From NCBI GenBank assembly GCA_903927965.1, contig CAIYPA010000451.1, positions 1 through 54,883 on the forward strand: 54,883 nucleotides of DNA. Direction: 5' to 3'. The DNA is from an uncultured Bacteroidia bacterium. GTDB lineage: Bacteria > Bacteroidota > Bacteroidia > Bacteroidales > Prolixibacteraceae. A model generated the notes under the pieces. The model was not told the origin of the DNA, searched no databases, and was given only the letters and a program-made list of their open reading frames with translations. The position numbers and the translations under genes are program-made. Of the stretch, positions 15,957 through 24,946 are shown one piece after another. Numbering within the stretch: the first letter of the stretch is position 1; each line of letters opens with the position of its first letter.

Positions 15957-16228
15957 AACCCTCAAAGTATTTTGTCCTGAACGAACAGGAAGGCGATCTC
16001 CGCCACATTGCAACAATCAAGGCCAGTAACGACAAGCAATTGACCCAAAAAATCAAAGAAGCGGTCACGGACCATTTTTCCTGCACGACGGTAGAGATTG
16101 ACAACCTTTCAATGTCTGAAATTTCACATACCCACTCAGGTTCTTTTGGGTTCATTGCCACCCTGTCCGATCCGGATGGGGACTTGGAATTCCAGAACGT
16201 CGAGATCATCGAGACAGTACTATATTGA
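15953..16228 (+). CDS. small protein paralogous to the one at 7246-7494
   Basis: A 91-residue protein sharing strand-turn-IATI-helix-hydrophobic core order with the 82-aa protein, ending T-V-L-Y versus T-V-I-Y. Similarity judged by eye. Possibly duplicated small regulators or inhibitors; no functional motif. Confidence 0.65.
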   Translation: MKPSKYFVLNEQEGDLRHIATIKASNDKQLTQKIKEAVTDHFSCTTVEIDNLSMSEISHTHSGSFGFIATLSDPDGDLEFQNVEIIETVLY

Positions 16229-16259
16229 TATATTGTACAACTTACTAATAATCAACAAT

Positions 16260-16631
16260 ATGCCGTTATTAAAATCCGTTACGCTCAACAAGTCCATAGC
16301 GTTCATAAGCAATGGGAACGACATGGCCCCCACTTTGGCAACCCTTGAATTCACACCGGACACGCTGACACGCATAGCCAGGGTCCAATGTTTGGTGAAG
16401 GAAAACAACCTTTTCTCCGCCAAGATAGAGATCCCCGATAATGTCGAATTGTTCGACGAAGTTGACGGTCTGGCCCAAATATCAGAATGGAGGTACGATT
16501 TTGCAACTTTTTCCATTTTTGACGACACGTTCTACTTCTATGCCCAGAACAAATGGGACTCCTCTTGTCAGATCGAATCGGAGGCCATCACCCTCGATGA
16601 AATCTATCCACTTTTTAACCACCAGCCATGA
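16260..16631 (+). CDS. hypothetical protein, 123 aa
   Basis: The ATG at 16260 is chosen because upstream in-frame sequence overlaps the previous gene without protein-like content. Acidic soluble protein with an aromatic-rich C-terminal half. Coupled to the next gene by ATGA. No family recognised. Confidence 0.6.
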   Translation: MPLLKSVTLNKSIAFISNGNDMAPTLATLEFTPDTLTRIARVQCLVKENNLFSAKIEIPDNVELFDEVDGLAQISEWRYDFATFSIFDDTFYFYAQNKWDSSCQIESEAITLDEIYPLFNHQP

Positions 16632-16987
16632 ACACCCTCACATTTGTCCCGGAAGGCGAATGGCACCGTTATCGCATCAAAGAGACCGGCGATTTGGTCT
16701 CCATTCCAAGCCTGGATCCGGTAGTGACCATCCAAAACCACTCAGCCGGTATTCTCCACTCGGCCCACCCCAACATCTCGGTAACCGGCTCCATCGCCGG
16801 TATGCGCAAGTATGGTTGGCGCAAAACCGACCTTGTCCATCGTCAGGGTGCCTATCATTACAATGTATCCATGGTAGTTACTTCCCACTTGCTCGACAAG
16901 CTTTGCCTTGCACTCGAAGACCCCGAATTGAAATGTTTCCTCTCTATCCGGTTCCTTGAAGATGGCTCCCAAGTATTCACGTTTTAA
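16628..16987 (+). CDS. hypothetical protein, 119 aa
   Basis: Soluble mixed alpha/beta protein with several His residues. Start fixed by the ATGA overlap. No family recognised. Confidence 0.6.
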   Translation: MNTLTFVPEGEWHRYRIKETGDLVSIPSLDPVVTIQNHSAGILHSAHPNISVTGSIAGMRKYGWRKTDLVHRQGAYHYNVSMVVTSHLLDKLCLALEDPELKCFLSIRFLEDGSQVFTF

Positions 16988-17000
16988 AAACATCAGCATT

Positions 17001-17243
17001 ATGCCACTCAAAGAAATCCTCTTCCATCAATTTAAAAGGTTGCTTCACCTAAAAGTTGATCCGGTTTCACCGCAATATCCGCGCTATCTGGAATTGTTGC
17101 AAAAAATTGACCTTCAGTACAAAACAAGTATCAATAGCCCATATTTAAAATCAATTCCATATGCCAACAATCAATCAAACCGCAATGCGGTCAATAGGGG
17201 AGGCGATCAAAAAGCTCGACAGCTTCTCCCATTTAAACAATGA
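17001..17243 (+). CDS. small protein, 80 aa, long overlap with next gene
   Basis: The first 55 residues look normal (MPLKEILFHQFKRLLHLKVD). The last 25, which overlap the next gene by 83 bases, read like a shadow frame, so the true end may differ. A U UUA AAA heptamer occurs at 17144-17150, but the shifted frame does not improve the protein. Treated as one small gene of uncertain C-terminus. Confidence 0.45.
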   Translation: MPLKEILFHQFKRLLHLKVDPVSPQYPRYLELLQKIDLQYKTSINSPYLKSIPYANNQSNRNAVNRGGDQKARQLLPFKQ

Positions 17244-17385
17244 TCAATTGGGCCCGCAAGAAAACGTCCAACGGATCGACACAGCCCGCAAGAACCTGGT
17301 CAACGTCCTATTCTCCTGCGGCTACGAACTTCAGGAATTTTCCTCTACTGTAATCAAATCAAAACATCAACGAACTCTAATTTAA
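17161..17385 (+). CDS. small helical protein, 74 aa
   Basis: A 74-residue helical protein whose coding frame is more convincing than the overlapping tail of the previous gene. No family recognised. It ends 5 bases before the next gene. Confidence 0.55.
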   Translation: MPTINQTAMRSIGEAIKKLDSFSHLNNDQLGPQENVQRIDTARKNLVNVLFSCGYELQEFSSTVIKSKHQRTLI

Positions 17386-17390
17386 AAGCA

Positions 17391-17732
17391 ATGCCAAAAT
17401 TCCATTTCCGTCCCCAATTGGTACTCACGGAAAAACAAAAAGAGTTGGCCAGAGAGTTGCGCCATGGTGAAACCCTTACCCTTCTCGACAGCCATGCAAA
17501 AACTTTTGTTCACTTCCAGATGAACAGGAAGGAAAAATTGATCTGCTGGATGCGCCATGTAAGCAGCGACCGCCGAAATTGGGCCCTGTGGAACAATTGC
17601 ATGTCGCTAAAGGAGGTCATGGCAGAAATCGTAAAAATTCACGTCCGGAATGTCGAATACCGCAAAAACGGTGACAGGTGCAACCTTGTCAACCCCTATA
17701 AACCCAGTATTGAACAAATAAAATTTATCTGA
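17391..17732 (+). CDS. hypothetical basic protein, 113 aa
   Basis: A basic soluble protein with many Arg/Lys/His/Trp residues, possibly nucleic-acid binding. The next ATG directly abuts its stop. No family recognised. Confidence 0.6.
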   Translation: MPKFHFRPQLVLTEKQKELARELRHGETLTLLDSHAKTFVHFQMNRKEKLICWMRHVSSDRRNWALWNNCMSLKEVMAEIVKIHVRNVEYRKNGDRCNLVNPYKPSIEQIKFI

Positions 17733-17951
17733 ATGGCAAAACTAAAAGACCTCAAAAAGTTGGAAAAGGCAATCAATAAGTTGAAAGAAATTGCCGAAGA
17801 AGTAAAGGAAACGCTCGAAGAGAAACGCTCCTGGCTCGACGAAAAGTCCTATTCTTATCAGGAAAGCGACAAAGGGCAGGAGTGGGACGAACACCTCTGT
17901 GGTATCGAATCCCTGCTCGACGAAATCGACGCCCTCGAAATCCCCGAATAG
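17733..17951 (+). CDS. acidic coiled-coil protein, 72 aa
   Basis: Residues 1-35 form a Lys/Glu-rich heptad coiled coil (LKKLEKAINKLKEIAEEVKE). The C-terminus is acidic. Begins at the base after the previous stop. Could be an oligomeric adaptor or inhibitor. Confidence 0.6.
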   Translation: MAKLKDLKKLEKAINKLKEIAEEVKETLEEKRSWLDEKSYSYQESDKGQEWDEHLCGIESLLDEIDALEIPE

Positions 17952-17962
17952 CAACATGAATT

Positions 17963-17983
17963 CCCCACGGGTCCATCTGTGGG
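17963..17983. repeat. REP-like palindrome, intergenic
   Basis: CCCAC-gggtccatct-GTGGG preceded by GAATTCC, in the gap before the clamp-like gene. Same family as the elements at 15687 and 20569, with an altered loop. Confidence 0.55.
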
Positions 17984-18013
17984 ACAACACCTTAATCAAT
18001 AAATATTTAACTT

Positions 18014-20302
18014 ATGGACTCAAAAAAAATCCATTCCCCCTACTATGAACGAAAGTGCCGTGACCGCCTGGAGCACCATCGGGGGTTTAAAGCACAGTTG
18101 GCCGCAAATATTGGCGCAATAATAGCCGAAGCCTCCAAACTCCCCGTAAAATCCCAGAAGGCTGGACTAACATTTACCCTCCCCGAATACATCAAATTTG
18201 AGGGGGCAAAATCCCCGCGCAAAATTGCCGAAGCGACAAGCGAATTTATCCGCATGTCCGAAAATGAAAGGTTGTTTATGTCCGGTGATGCCACAGACAG
18301 TGTGGCCGCACTTATCAATGGTGCCGAACCCAACGTAAATTGCAATATGCGCCGTGACGAAGATGGGACAATCAATTTTTTTACCTTCAATGGCAAATAC
18401 TCCATTATTGGCCCCGGTTATCTCCCCCTTCTGCTCGACGGCCTAAGGTCATGGGGCGATGGTGTCCCCCGCAACCCAAGCGACAGTGCTTTCCACGATC
18501 CATGTGGTTGCCTCCGCCGCAAAAAGTGGCAGGAAGAAATAAACCAAAAACGTGCCTGGCTACGTTCACAAATCTCAGATACCAAGAAGGTTGCCGAACG
18601 GGACAAATGGCTGCAATGGCTCATTGGTTGCACTGACACCACCGATATTTATTACCAGAACCGCAACTATATCCTTGACCCCATCGACCGGCCAGGTGTC
18701 CACATCCACGATCCCACGGCCCCCATCTGGGAACCGTGGTCGGAATCAAACCCAGTCCCCAAAAACATGGTCCCCACAAACGGCAAAGGCGAACCATGTA
18801 AAGGGTTCCAGCACTTCTCCAAAGCTGACTTCCCTACTGCTGAATTCCCTACTGCTTTAGCCGTAGGAACAGTACAAATTATCGAATTCCAACATAAGTT
18901 TCAATTGTCCAATAATTTAACAATCAACAAAATGAAAACAAATCCCGCAAACGTCCGTCTTTTCCAGTCATTTGTCAACAACCGTAAAAACACGATCCCG
19001 ATCCTTGATTTTGTAAAGGTGCAATCTGGCATGGCAACCATTTCGAACCTCGAAACATGGGTACAATTCCCCATCGAAGCAGAAGACGGGTTCTATCGCA
19101 TCCTCAATAACCAACTCTTTAAGGTCCACGGCCCCGACCATTTTGAAGCCGAAGACTGTCCTGCCCTTCCGGCAATGGTCCCTGCCTCCCGTGCAGTTTT
19201 TGAAGGTTCTTACCTGCTGAAATTTGCCACATGTGCCGCAAAAGACGAATTGCGCCCTGTTTACAGTTCCATTTACATCAACGGCAGTACCAACACGATC
19301 GTTGCGACCGATACCCATCTGGTCAGGTGGGAAACGCTTTTTACCTCCGACATCGAAAAAAACTTCGAGGCACTTATCCCGCCAGTTGCCCCATTGCTTG
19401 CAAAGTGCCGTGTCGATCCTTTCCAACCCATCAAGGTTACCCTTTTGAAAGACGAAGAAACAAAACATGGGGAACAAGCTGGGGACAAACCAGACGTTCC
19501 TGTTTTTCGGTACGCTACCTTTGAGTTCCCCGACTGCCTGTTTACGGTCCGTCTTGTTGAAGGCCGGTTCCCAAATTACAAATCCGTTATCCCGCAATGT
19601 TACCAATCCACGACATCGGAAGAGTCCGAGCAACCGCCGGTACGCTATTTTACGTTGCCATTGGCCACTGTCCTTGAAATAGACAAAACCGCAAAATCCT
19701 TCAAGCGGGAACTCCTGCGCATATCCGAAAATGGGATGGTCATCGAAAATGACGAAACCAACCTTTATAAATCATGGCCGGCACCCGTATTTTGCAGCCG
19801 CCCGTTACGGCAGCCCGATGCCATTGTGATGCCGATGCTTGTCAAGGATACGCCTGAAACGGAGGGGGGCGGTCCAATTTGTCCCACCTTGCTTGGGATC
19901 AACGCACATTTTCTCCCAAGGCTCGCGACCATGTTCAAGGGCAACATCACCATTGGAGTTTCAGACCCCAACCTTGCGGTCGCCGTCTGGCTCGAACCAT
20001 CAGATAACGAAACAATTGCAGTTGCCAACAAAGGCGCAAAAGCAGTCCGGCCAAAACCGGCTGCCGTTACATTTGCCAAACCGTCCGGTAATGGCAAACG
20101 GCAAATTGGTCCCAAATACACAATCGTCCATTATTCCGAAAAGGCCATTGCCCTGTTTGGCGACACAAAAGCGATCAAGGAACACCTTCGGACTTTGGGG
20201 GGCCGTTTCAACCCACGGCTCCAACACAACAGCCAGCGTACCGCAGGTTGGGTATTCCCGTTAAAATATGAAAGCGATCTTCTTAAATTAATTGCCTCAT
20301 AA
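18014..20302 (+). CDS. DNA sliding-clamp-like protein with fused N-terminal ORF, 762 aa
   Basis: The ORF looks like two genes joined. Residues 1-about 280 are an unrecognised Trp/Arg-rich protein. Residues of about 281-305 are translated REP-like DNA (18848-18867). From Met at 18932 a second protein of 456 residues begins in a normal start context. That part resembles a bacterial beta clamp (DNA polymerase III subunit beta), including YSSIYINGSTNTIVATDTHL near the domain-2 strand-turn and a repeated three-domain rhythm. Clamps encircle DNA and tether polymerases. The last 60 residues hold FGDTKAIKEHLRTLGGRF and GWVFPLKY, a short domain seen in mobile-element proteins. No stop separates the parts, so both a 762-aa fusion and a 456-aa internal product are possible. 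Confidence 0.6.
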   Translation: MDSKKIHSPYYERKCRDRLEHHRGFKAQLAANIGAIIAEASKLPVKSQKAGLTFTLPEYIKFEGAKSPRKIAEATSEFIRMSENERLFMSGDATDSVAALINGAEPNVNCNMRRDEDGTINFFTFNGKYSIIGPGYLPLLLDGLRSWGDGVPRNPSDSAFHDPCGCLRRKKWQEEINQKRAWLRSQISDTKKVAERDKWLQWLIGCTDTTDIYYQNRNYILDPIDRPGVHIHDPTAPIWEPWSESNPVPKNMVPTNGKGEPCKGFQHFSKADFPTAEFPTALAVGTVQIIEFQHKFQLSNNLTINKMKTNPANVRLFQSFVNNRKNTIPILDFVKVQSGMATISNLETWVQFPIEAEDGFYRILNNQLFKVHGPDHFEAEDCPALPAMVPASRAVFEGSYLLKFATCAAKDELRPVYSSIYINGSTNTIVATDTHLVRWETLFTSDIEKNFEALIPPVAPLLAKCRVDPFQPIKVTLLKDEETKHGEQAGDKPDVPVFRYATFEFPDCLFTVRLVEGRFPNYKSVIPQCYQSTTSEESEQPPVRYFTLPLATVLEIDKTAKSFKRELLRISENGMVIENDETNLYKSWPAPVFCSRPLRQPDAIVMPMLVKDTPETEGGGPICPTLLGINAHFLPRLATMFKGNITIGVSDPNLAVAVWLEPSDNETIAVANKGAKAVRPKPAAVTFAKPSGNGKRQIGPKYTIVHYSEKAIALFGDTKAIKEHLRTLGGRFNPRLQHNSQRTAGWVFPLKYESDLLKLIAS
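18848..18867. repeat. REP-like palindrome inside the clamp ORF
   Basis: CCTACTGC-TTTA-GCCGTAGG preceded by GAATTCC, plus a partial copy (CTTCCCTACTGC) 17 bases upstream. It lies where an intergenic gap would be expected and is translated in frame as a Pro/Thr/Ala linker. Confidence 0.6.
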
Positions 20303-20314
20303 TCAGAAAATACC

Positions 20315-20551
20315 ATGCCTGAATTATCGGACGGTCAAATTGAACTGCTTTTAAAACTTGCCGGGATGAAATACTGTCCCGGCAAGTATTCCCCCGAAGA
20401 ATGGACGGGGATCGCCAAAGTCGATCCGGCCCAGTTCCAACCCCTTATTGGCATCAAAAACAACCGCTGTTTTTGGTCCAAAGAAGCCGAAAAGATCTAC
20501 CAAAATTGGTCATGTTCAGTTGCCCAAAACTGGACAGCAATCGGGGCGTAA
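20315..20551 (+). CDS. small protein, 78 aa
   Basis: A helical N-terminus (LSDGQIELLLKLAGMKY) is followed by a Trp-rich C-terminus. Twelve bases after the clamp gene. No family recognised. Confidence 0.55.
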   Translation: MPELSDGQIELLLKLAGMKYCPGKYSPEEWTGIAKVDPAQFQPLIGIKNNRCFWSKEAEKIYQNWSCSVAQNWTAIGA

Positions 20552-20568
20552 CGTCCCAACATCGAATC

Positions 20569-20588
20569 CCCATGGTTTCAACCATGGG
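20569..20588. repeat. REP-like palindrome, intergenic
   Basis: A perfect 7-bp stem CCCATGG-TTTCAA-CCATGGG preceded by GAATCC and followed by an AT-rich tract. The best-formed member of the family. Confidence 0.7.
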
Positions 20589-20634
20589 TTTCAATTATTT
20601 CATTCCTTAATTTTTCATCCTTAATCCATTCACC

Positions 20635-20937
20635 ATGCATGTCGAAGTGAAAGTATCCGTATGGAAACGCATCGAACTTCCCGAAAGCACGACCAAAGAG
20701 GAGATAATAAAAATGCTCCGTTTAGGGGAAGAAGGCATCAATGACCTTTTTGATACCTACGAAGATCTCGAATACAACGAAGTCGAAAACTCAGAAGAGG
20801 CCCTGGCCCCCGAAGATAATGGGGGTTGCCATACCATTGAACTTTATTGTCCCGAAGAAAAAGGCGATGGTCCAGTCTGGACAAACGGGCCAAATCAAAT
20901 TAACCCCTTGACCGGTCTTGAATATGAAAACAATTAA
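20635..20937 (+). CDS. acidic small protein, 100 aa
   Basis: Very acidic, with a cluster of Glu/Asp around residues 35-65, reminiscent of DNA-mimic or inhibitor proteins; that is only a composition-based guess. The C-terminus overlaps the next start by 14 bases. Confidence 0.6.
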   Translation: MHVEVKVSVWKRIELPESTTKEEIIKMLRLGEEGINDLFDTYEDLEYNEVENSEEALAPEDNGGCHTIELYCPEEKGDGPVWTNGPNQINPLTGLEYENN

Positions 20938-21397
20938 ATTTCCATCAAACACATGGTTCACAGGCCGTAATGGGATGTCCAACGCATCAGGGATCCAGAT
21001 AACCGAGTCATTTGAAGGGCACCTTACACTTGTCCCGGTCACTTCAAAGGGCAAATTGGCAAACTGCTTTATCGTTGTCCACAAAGGTTCGGTCCCCGAA
21101 TTTATCGCCTCCATTGGACCAACAGTCCCTGACAATAAGGAACCAGTCCTTCCGACCAAAGCCGAAGGGCAACCTTCCACTTATGTCCTTTTTGGGAAAG
21201 AAGCGGTAAATATCTTACAAACCGAAGGGTTCAAAAGGCTCAACAGAACCATCAAGGCCGATAAAACATCCATTGGCTTTGCCCTCAAAGAGTTTACCCA
21301 AGGCGATACTGTTGCCGACATCCTTTCCGCTGCTGACGGATGGGACGACTGGGCCATCCTCACCCCAGATCAATACAAAAAACTCTCTGTTCTTTGA
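20924..21397 (+). CDS. hypothetical protein, 157 aa
   Basis: The ATG at 20924 (MKTIKFPSNTW) is preferred over a TTG six bases upstream. Soluble mixed alpha/beta protein ending in a helical WDDWAILTPDQYKKL segment. No family recognised. Confidence 0.6.
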   Translation: MKTIKFPSNTWFTGRNGMSNASGIQITESFEGHLTLVPVTSKGKLANCFIVVHKGSVPEFIASIGPTVPDNKEPVLPTKAEGQPSTYVLFGKEAVNILQTEGFKRLNRTIKADKTSIGFALKEFTQGDTVADILSAADGWDDWAILTPDQYKKLSVL

Positions 21398-21474
21398 CAC
21401 CCACTTGGGATCAAAGCTGCCATCCAATTAATTGTCCATACCATCCAATTTGTAAAAGTTTAATTTTTATTGCC

Positions 21475-21717
21475 ATGAAACTATTTAAGCTACAGGCGGT
21501 TAACAGGCCACCTGTTTTTATTCATCCAGATTCGATCATCCGTTTCAAGCCAGTGGATATCAAGGCGGTGAACCCGATTTTTAAGGATTGTAAATCAATA
21601 GTCGAATTGCGCTTCGCATTGGTTGCTTCCGAATTCGACAACCGTGCCCCTGAAGAATTGGCCGAACAGATCAACCGTGAATGTTACAATGTCAAACAAA
21701 ACCCCATTAAACGTTAA
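21475..21717 (+). CDS. small protein, 80 aa
   Basis: The ATG at 21475 gives MKLFKLQAVN in a normal A-rich context; earlier in-frame sequence is intergenic. Basic soluble protein. Five bases before the next gene. No family recognised. Confidence 0.6.
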   Translation: MKLFKLQAVNRPPVFIHPDSIIRFKPVDIKAVNPIFKDCKSIVELRFALVASEFDNRAPEELAEQINRECYNVKQNPIKR

Positions 21718-21721
21718 TATT

Positions 21722-23167
21722 ATGGACCCAAAAACCCCAAAAGCAATTATCATCATGGAAGATGGCAATATTTTCAAAGTATTGTGTTCCGAAAATATCG
21801 ACATTGCAATTATCGACTATGATACGGAATCCGGTGAAAAAGAGGATTATATCCCCATCCCGCAACCCGATGGCAATACGACCGAAGCCTATGTATATCA
21901 AGGGGAATATTTGGAGCTAAACCCATCCCGTGTCGATGAGATAATGAGGGCCATAAAATCCTACGTTCCACCTGTTCGGCTTATTCCTGTAATTGCATGT
22001 AGCTCACATGGTTCAATTACTTTCGATTCCCTAACCGGAAATGTAATATCCATCAACCTCGATAATAGTCCAGAAAGTCCGCAAGTGGCAAGGTTTGATG
22101 TCGAAGAGTTCAATGCCCATTATGGTGATTATCCAAAAACTGAAACCGATATTCTTGACCTTGGCTATTGGCAAAATGATGGGGGCTATGAGCCACCTTG
22201 CCATGATTGGCGGCGGGAAGTTGCCATTCTCCGCACAGGGGCAGGACCAGAAGAATTGAGCTCACTTGGCCAGCAAAATGCTGTGCCACAGGTCTTGATA
22301 AATGCAATTGCCGATAATTATGCCAATGCAGAACTAATCATCCCCAACGTAAACCTTCACCTGCTTGAAGCACAACGTAGGGCATTTCTCAAATATACCT
22401 CGCATATCGGCTCGTTTCAAGGCGAAAGGGACGGGTTGGAAAACTTCCTGAATACCATTTGCGATGCCTATTATGACAAATCAAATGGGGCCAATGAATT
22501 TTCCTCCAATTCCGGTAACCCGCTTTCTTTCGAGGGCTCACTCCAAACCAAAATTGGCACCATTGATGAAGCAAAATCATTTATCCGGATGCTGCACCGA
22601 ACTGGGAACATGTTCCATCTCGAAGACGATCCCCATGATGTCGATTTTGCAAAACCGCTATCGGACAATCAATTGGACGATCTCGAAATCCGTGTGAACG
22701 AAATATACGGCTTAGACTGGACAGAAGGTGGTTATGGATGTCCATTGGGTTATTATCTTCAGGAAGTCGATCCAAATTTCTTTGATGCCTTTGATACCGG
22801 TTATGAACCCATCCCAGCCTCCGAACTCCTTTCCTCCATTGAAGCAGTCCCACCGGTCGAACTTGCGCCACATGTTCCCGATCTCTCCGAAGTCTCCGAA
22901 ATCGCCGTCATCATGGGATATTCTATTGCAGAAACAATGGTCCAGGCCAACGCGGACCGCAATATTGGAACCGTTGAGACGATAGCCATTATTGCAGAAT
23001 GGGCTATCGAGTTTGAAAAGAAGTTTGCAACGGTTTGTGAATGGTCGGAGGAAGTTTTTGACAAACCATCCAAATGGGGCTTGCCCGATGGTACCTGCGA
23101 TTGGGAAGACGCAATCTGCGAATTTGCCGAACAAAAATTCAAAGCTTATTGTCAAAATCAACATTGA
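21722..23167 (+). CDS. large acidic multidomain hypothetical protein, 481 aa
   Basis: The ATG at 21722 is used because the upstream in-frame portion overlaps the previous gene. Several short modules seem strung together: a beta-rich N-terminal domain, a middle segment with YWQNDGGYEPPCHDWRREV, and an acidic C-terminal half with Pro-rich linkers. The middle motif resembles short domains in phage/plasmid polyvalent proteins, but I cannot name one. No transmembrane segments. Confidence 0.6.
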   Translation: MDPKTPKAIIIMEDGNIFKVLCSENIDIAIIDYDTESGEKEDYIPIPQPDGNTTEAYVYQGEYLELNPSRVDEIMRAIKSYVPPVRLIPVIACSSHGSITFDSLTGNVISINLDNSPESPQVARFDVEEFNAHYGDYPKTETDILDLGYWQNDGGYEPPCHDWRREVAILRTGAGPEELSSLGQQNAVPQVLINAIADNYANAELIIPNVNLHLLEAQRRAFLKYTSHIGSFQGERDGLENFLNTICDAYYDKSNGANEFSSNSGNPLSFEGSLQTKIGTIDEAKSFIRMLHRTGNMFHLEDDPHDVDFAKPLSDNQLDDLEIRVNEIYGLDWTEGGYGCPLGYYLQEVDPNFFDAFDTGYEPIPASELLSSIEAVPPVELAPHVPDLSEVSEIAVIMGYSIAETMVQANADRNIGTVETIAIIAEWAIEFEKKFATVCEWSEEVFDKPSKWGLPDGTCDWEDAICEFAEQKFKAYCQNQH

Positions 23168-23211
23168 GCTATCAGTTCCCACACTCTTGAATTCCCACAC
23201 TCCTGAATTGC

Positions 23212-23244
23212 CCACGGCTGAGTTCCTCACGGTTTCAGCCGTGG
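23212..23244. repeat. REP-like palindrome with partial copies, intergenic
   Basis: A 10-bp perfect stem (CCACGGCTGA at 23212-23221, TCAGCCGTGG at 23235-23244) encloses another copy of the core TCACGGTTTCA. Two or three partial repeats of TGAATTCCCACACTC precede it from 23173. The most elaborate family member. Confidence 0.7.
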
Positions 23245-23285
23245 TACTATAATTCTTTATTCTTCATTTTTAATTCTTCAATCCC

Positions 23286-24860
23286 ATGTTTTCATCCGAT
23301 TTCTATCCCACCCCAAGCCCCGTAATTGAGCAAATGTGTTCAGGTATCAACCTGCATGACAGGCATATCCTTGAACCGTCTGCCGGAAAGGGGAACATTG
23401 TCGATTACCTACTCCGTTACGGGGCAAAGGTTGTCGCTTGTGAAAAAGAACCAAACCTTGCAGCGATAGTGGCCGCAAAGTGCAGTTTTTTAAAGCACGA
23501 TTTCCTTCAGGTCACACCAACAGAAGTGAGCCATATCGACTGTATTATTATGAACCCACCATTTTCAGCCGATGAAAAGCATATCCTCCATGCCTGGTCC
23601 ATTGCTCCCGAAGGTTGCGAGATTGTTGCCTTGTGCAATTACGAAACAATCCGCAATCCGTACACCTCCAACAGGTTGAAGTTGGAAAATGTTATAAAGC
23701 AGTTTGGCAGCAGCCAAAATCTTGGGGATGCGTTTTCCACAGCCGAACGCAAAACCGGTACCGCCATTGGCATGGTTCACCTCTTCAAGCCAAGGGTCAC
23801 TCCCGAAACCGAGTTTGAGGGGTATTTCGATCTAAACGAAGAAGATGAAGACCAGGAAAACGGCATTATGGCATATAGCGAAATCCGGAACATTGTCAAC
23901 CGGTATGTCGGGGCCGTCAAAATGTTCAACGATGTCATTAACGCTTCAACAACAATGAACGAACTGATAAATCCCATCAGTAACGGTCTTGGTATCCGGT
24001 TTGGGGCATATAACGACAGCTACAATGGGGGCCAAGCAACAATAAGCCGTGATGATTTTAAAACCCGGCTTCAAAAGTCAGCGTGGAAATCGGTCTTTAA
24101 CCGGATGAATATGAAAAAGTATGTCACCCAAACTGTTATAGGCGAGTTAAATGCGTTTGTAGAGAAGCAATCCAATGTACCGTTCACCCAGACAAATGTT
24201 TACAAAATGATCGAAATGATTGTCGGGACCCATCAAGACCGGATGAACCGCGTGTTGGTCGAGGCATTTGAGAAGATCTGTGGCTATTCGGATCAAAACA
24301 GTACTGCCCAAGAACGGTGGAAAACCAACAGCGATTACAAAATTAATCGCCGTTTCATCCATCCGAACATTTGTAAATACGACAGCCGGTGGCCCAAGTC
24401 AACCGTCGATATCGACTATTGTGCCGATTCCCGTTTTGACGATATTATCAAGGCACTTTGCTTTCTGACCGGAAAGGATTACGAAAAACAGATAGCCCTA
24501 AGCCCATTTTTCAGCTATAAGTACAAATTGGCAATAGATGGCGAGATATTGGTGGGTTACGATAATTGGGACTCCGATCATTCAAGGATAATCCACCGCA
24601 AATCCGACCTCGAAAAAAATGGCAACAAATACGAAATCGTGACGGTTGAAGGCGAATGGGGACAATGGTACGACTGGGGTTTCTTCCGTGTCAGAGGTTA
24701 CAAAAAAGGCACGATGCACTTTGAGTTCATTGATGAAAAAGTATGGGAACTTTTCAACCGGCGCGTTGCCGAAATCAAAGGTTGGTCTCTTCCACGGAAA
24801 ACCGACAGCAAGCAGAAAGGGAATAACCGGACTAAAGCAGAAAGTTTGGTGCTTTTCTAA
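23286..24860 (+). CDS. N6-adenine DNA methyltransferase, DUF4942-type C-terminus
   Basis: A class I SAM-dependent methyltransferase with motif I as PSAGKGNI (residues 31-38) and the N6-adenine catalytic motif NPPF at 90-93. Residues after about 190 fit the DUF4942 region found C-terminal to such methyltransferases in phages and conjugative elements; the last 30 residues are basic. Total length is 524 aa. The likely role is methylation of element DNA to evade host restriction; no cognate nuclease is adjacent. The target sequence cannot be inferred. Upstream gap carries the REP-like element. Confidence 0.85.
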   Translation: MFSSDFYPTPSPVIEQMCSGINLHDRHILEPSAGKGNIVDYLLRYGAKVVACEKEPNLAAIVAAKCSFLKHDFLQVTPTEVSHIDCIIMNPPFSADEKHILHAWSIAPEGCEIVALCNYETIRNPYTSNRLKLENVIKQFGSSQNLGDAFSTAERKTGTAIGMVHLFKPRVTPETEFEGYFDLNEEDEDQENGIMAYSEIRNIVNRYVGAVKMFNDVINASTTMNELINPISNGLGIRFGAYNDSYNGGQATISRDDFKTRLQKSAWKSVFNRMNMKKYVTQTVIGELNAFVEKQSNVPFTQTNVYKMIEMIVGTHQDRMNRVLVEAFEKICGYSDQNSTAQERWKTNSDYKINRRFIHPNICKYDSRWPKSTVDIDYCADSRFDDIIKALCFLTGKDYEKQIALSPFFSYKYKLAIDGEILVGYDNWDSDHSRIIHRKSDLEKNGNKYEIVTVEGEWGQWYDWGFFRVRGYKKGTMHFEFIDEKVWELFNRRVAEIKGWSLPRKTDSKQKGNNRTKAESLVLF

Positions 24861-24946
24861 AATTCATAATGAAAAAGTACTAAATTGCATCATTTTATTG
24901 TCATTTTTTACAGATTATAAAGGGCTTTAATTTAACACATTAGGTT

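Noticed and set aside
17144-17150. A TTTAAAA heptamer as a fourth programmed frameshift site
   Set aside because: The shifted frame gives no better protein and the heptamer is common in AT-rich DNA.
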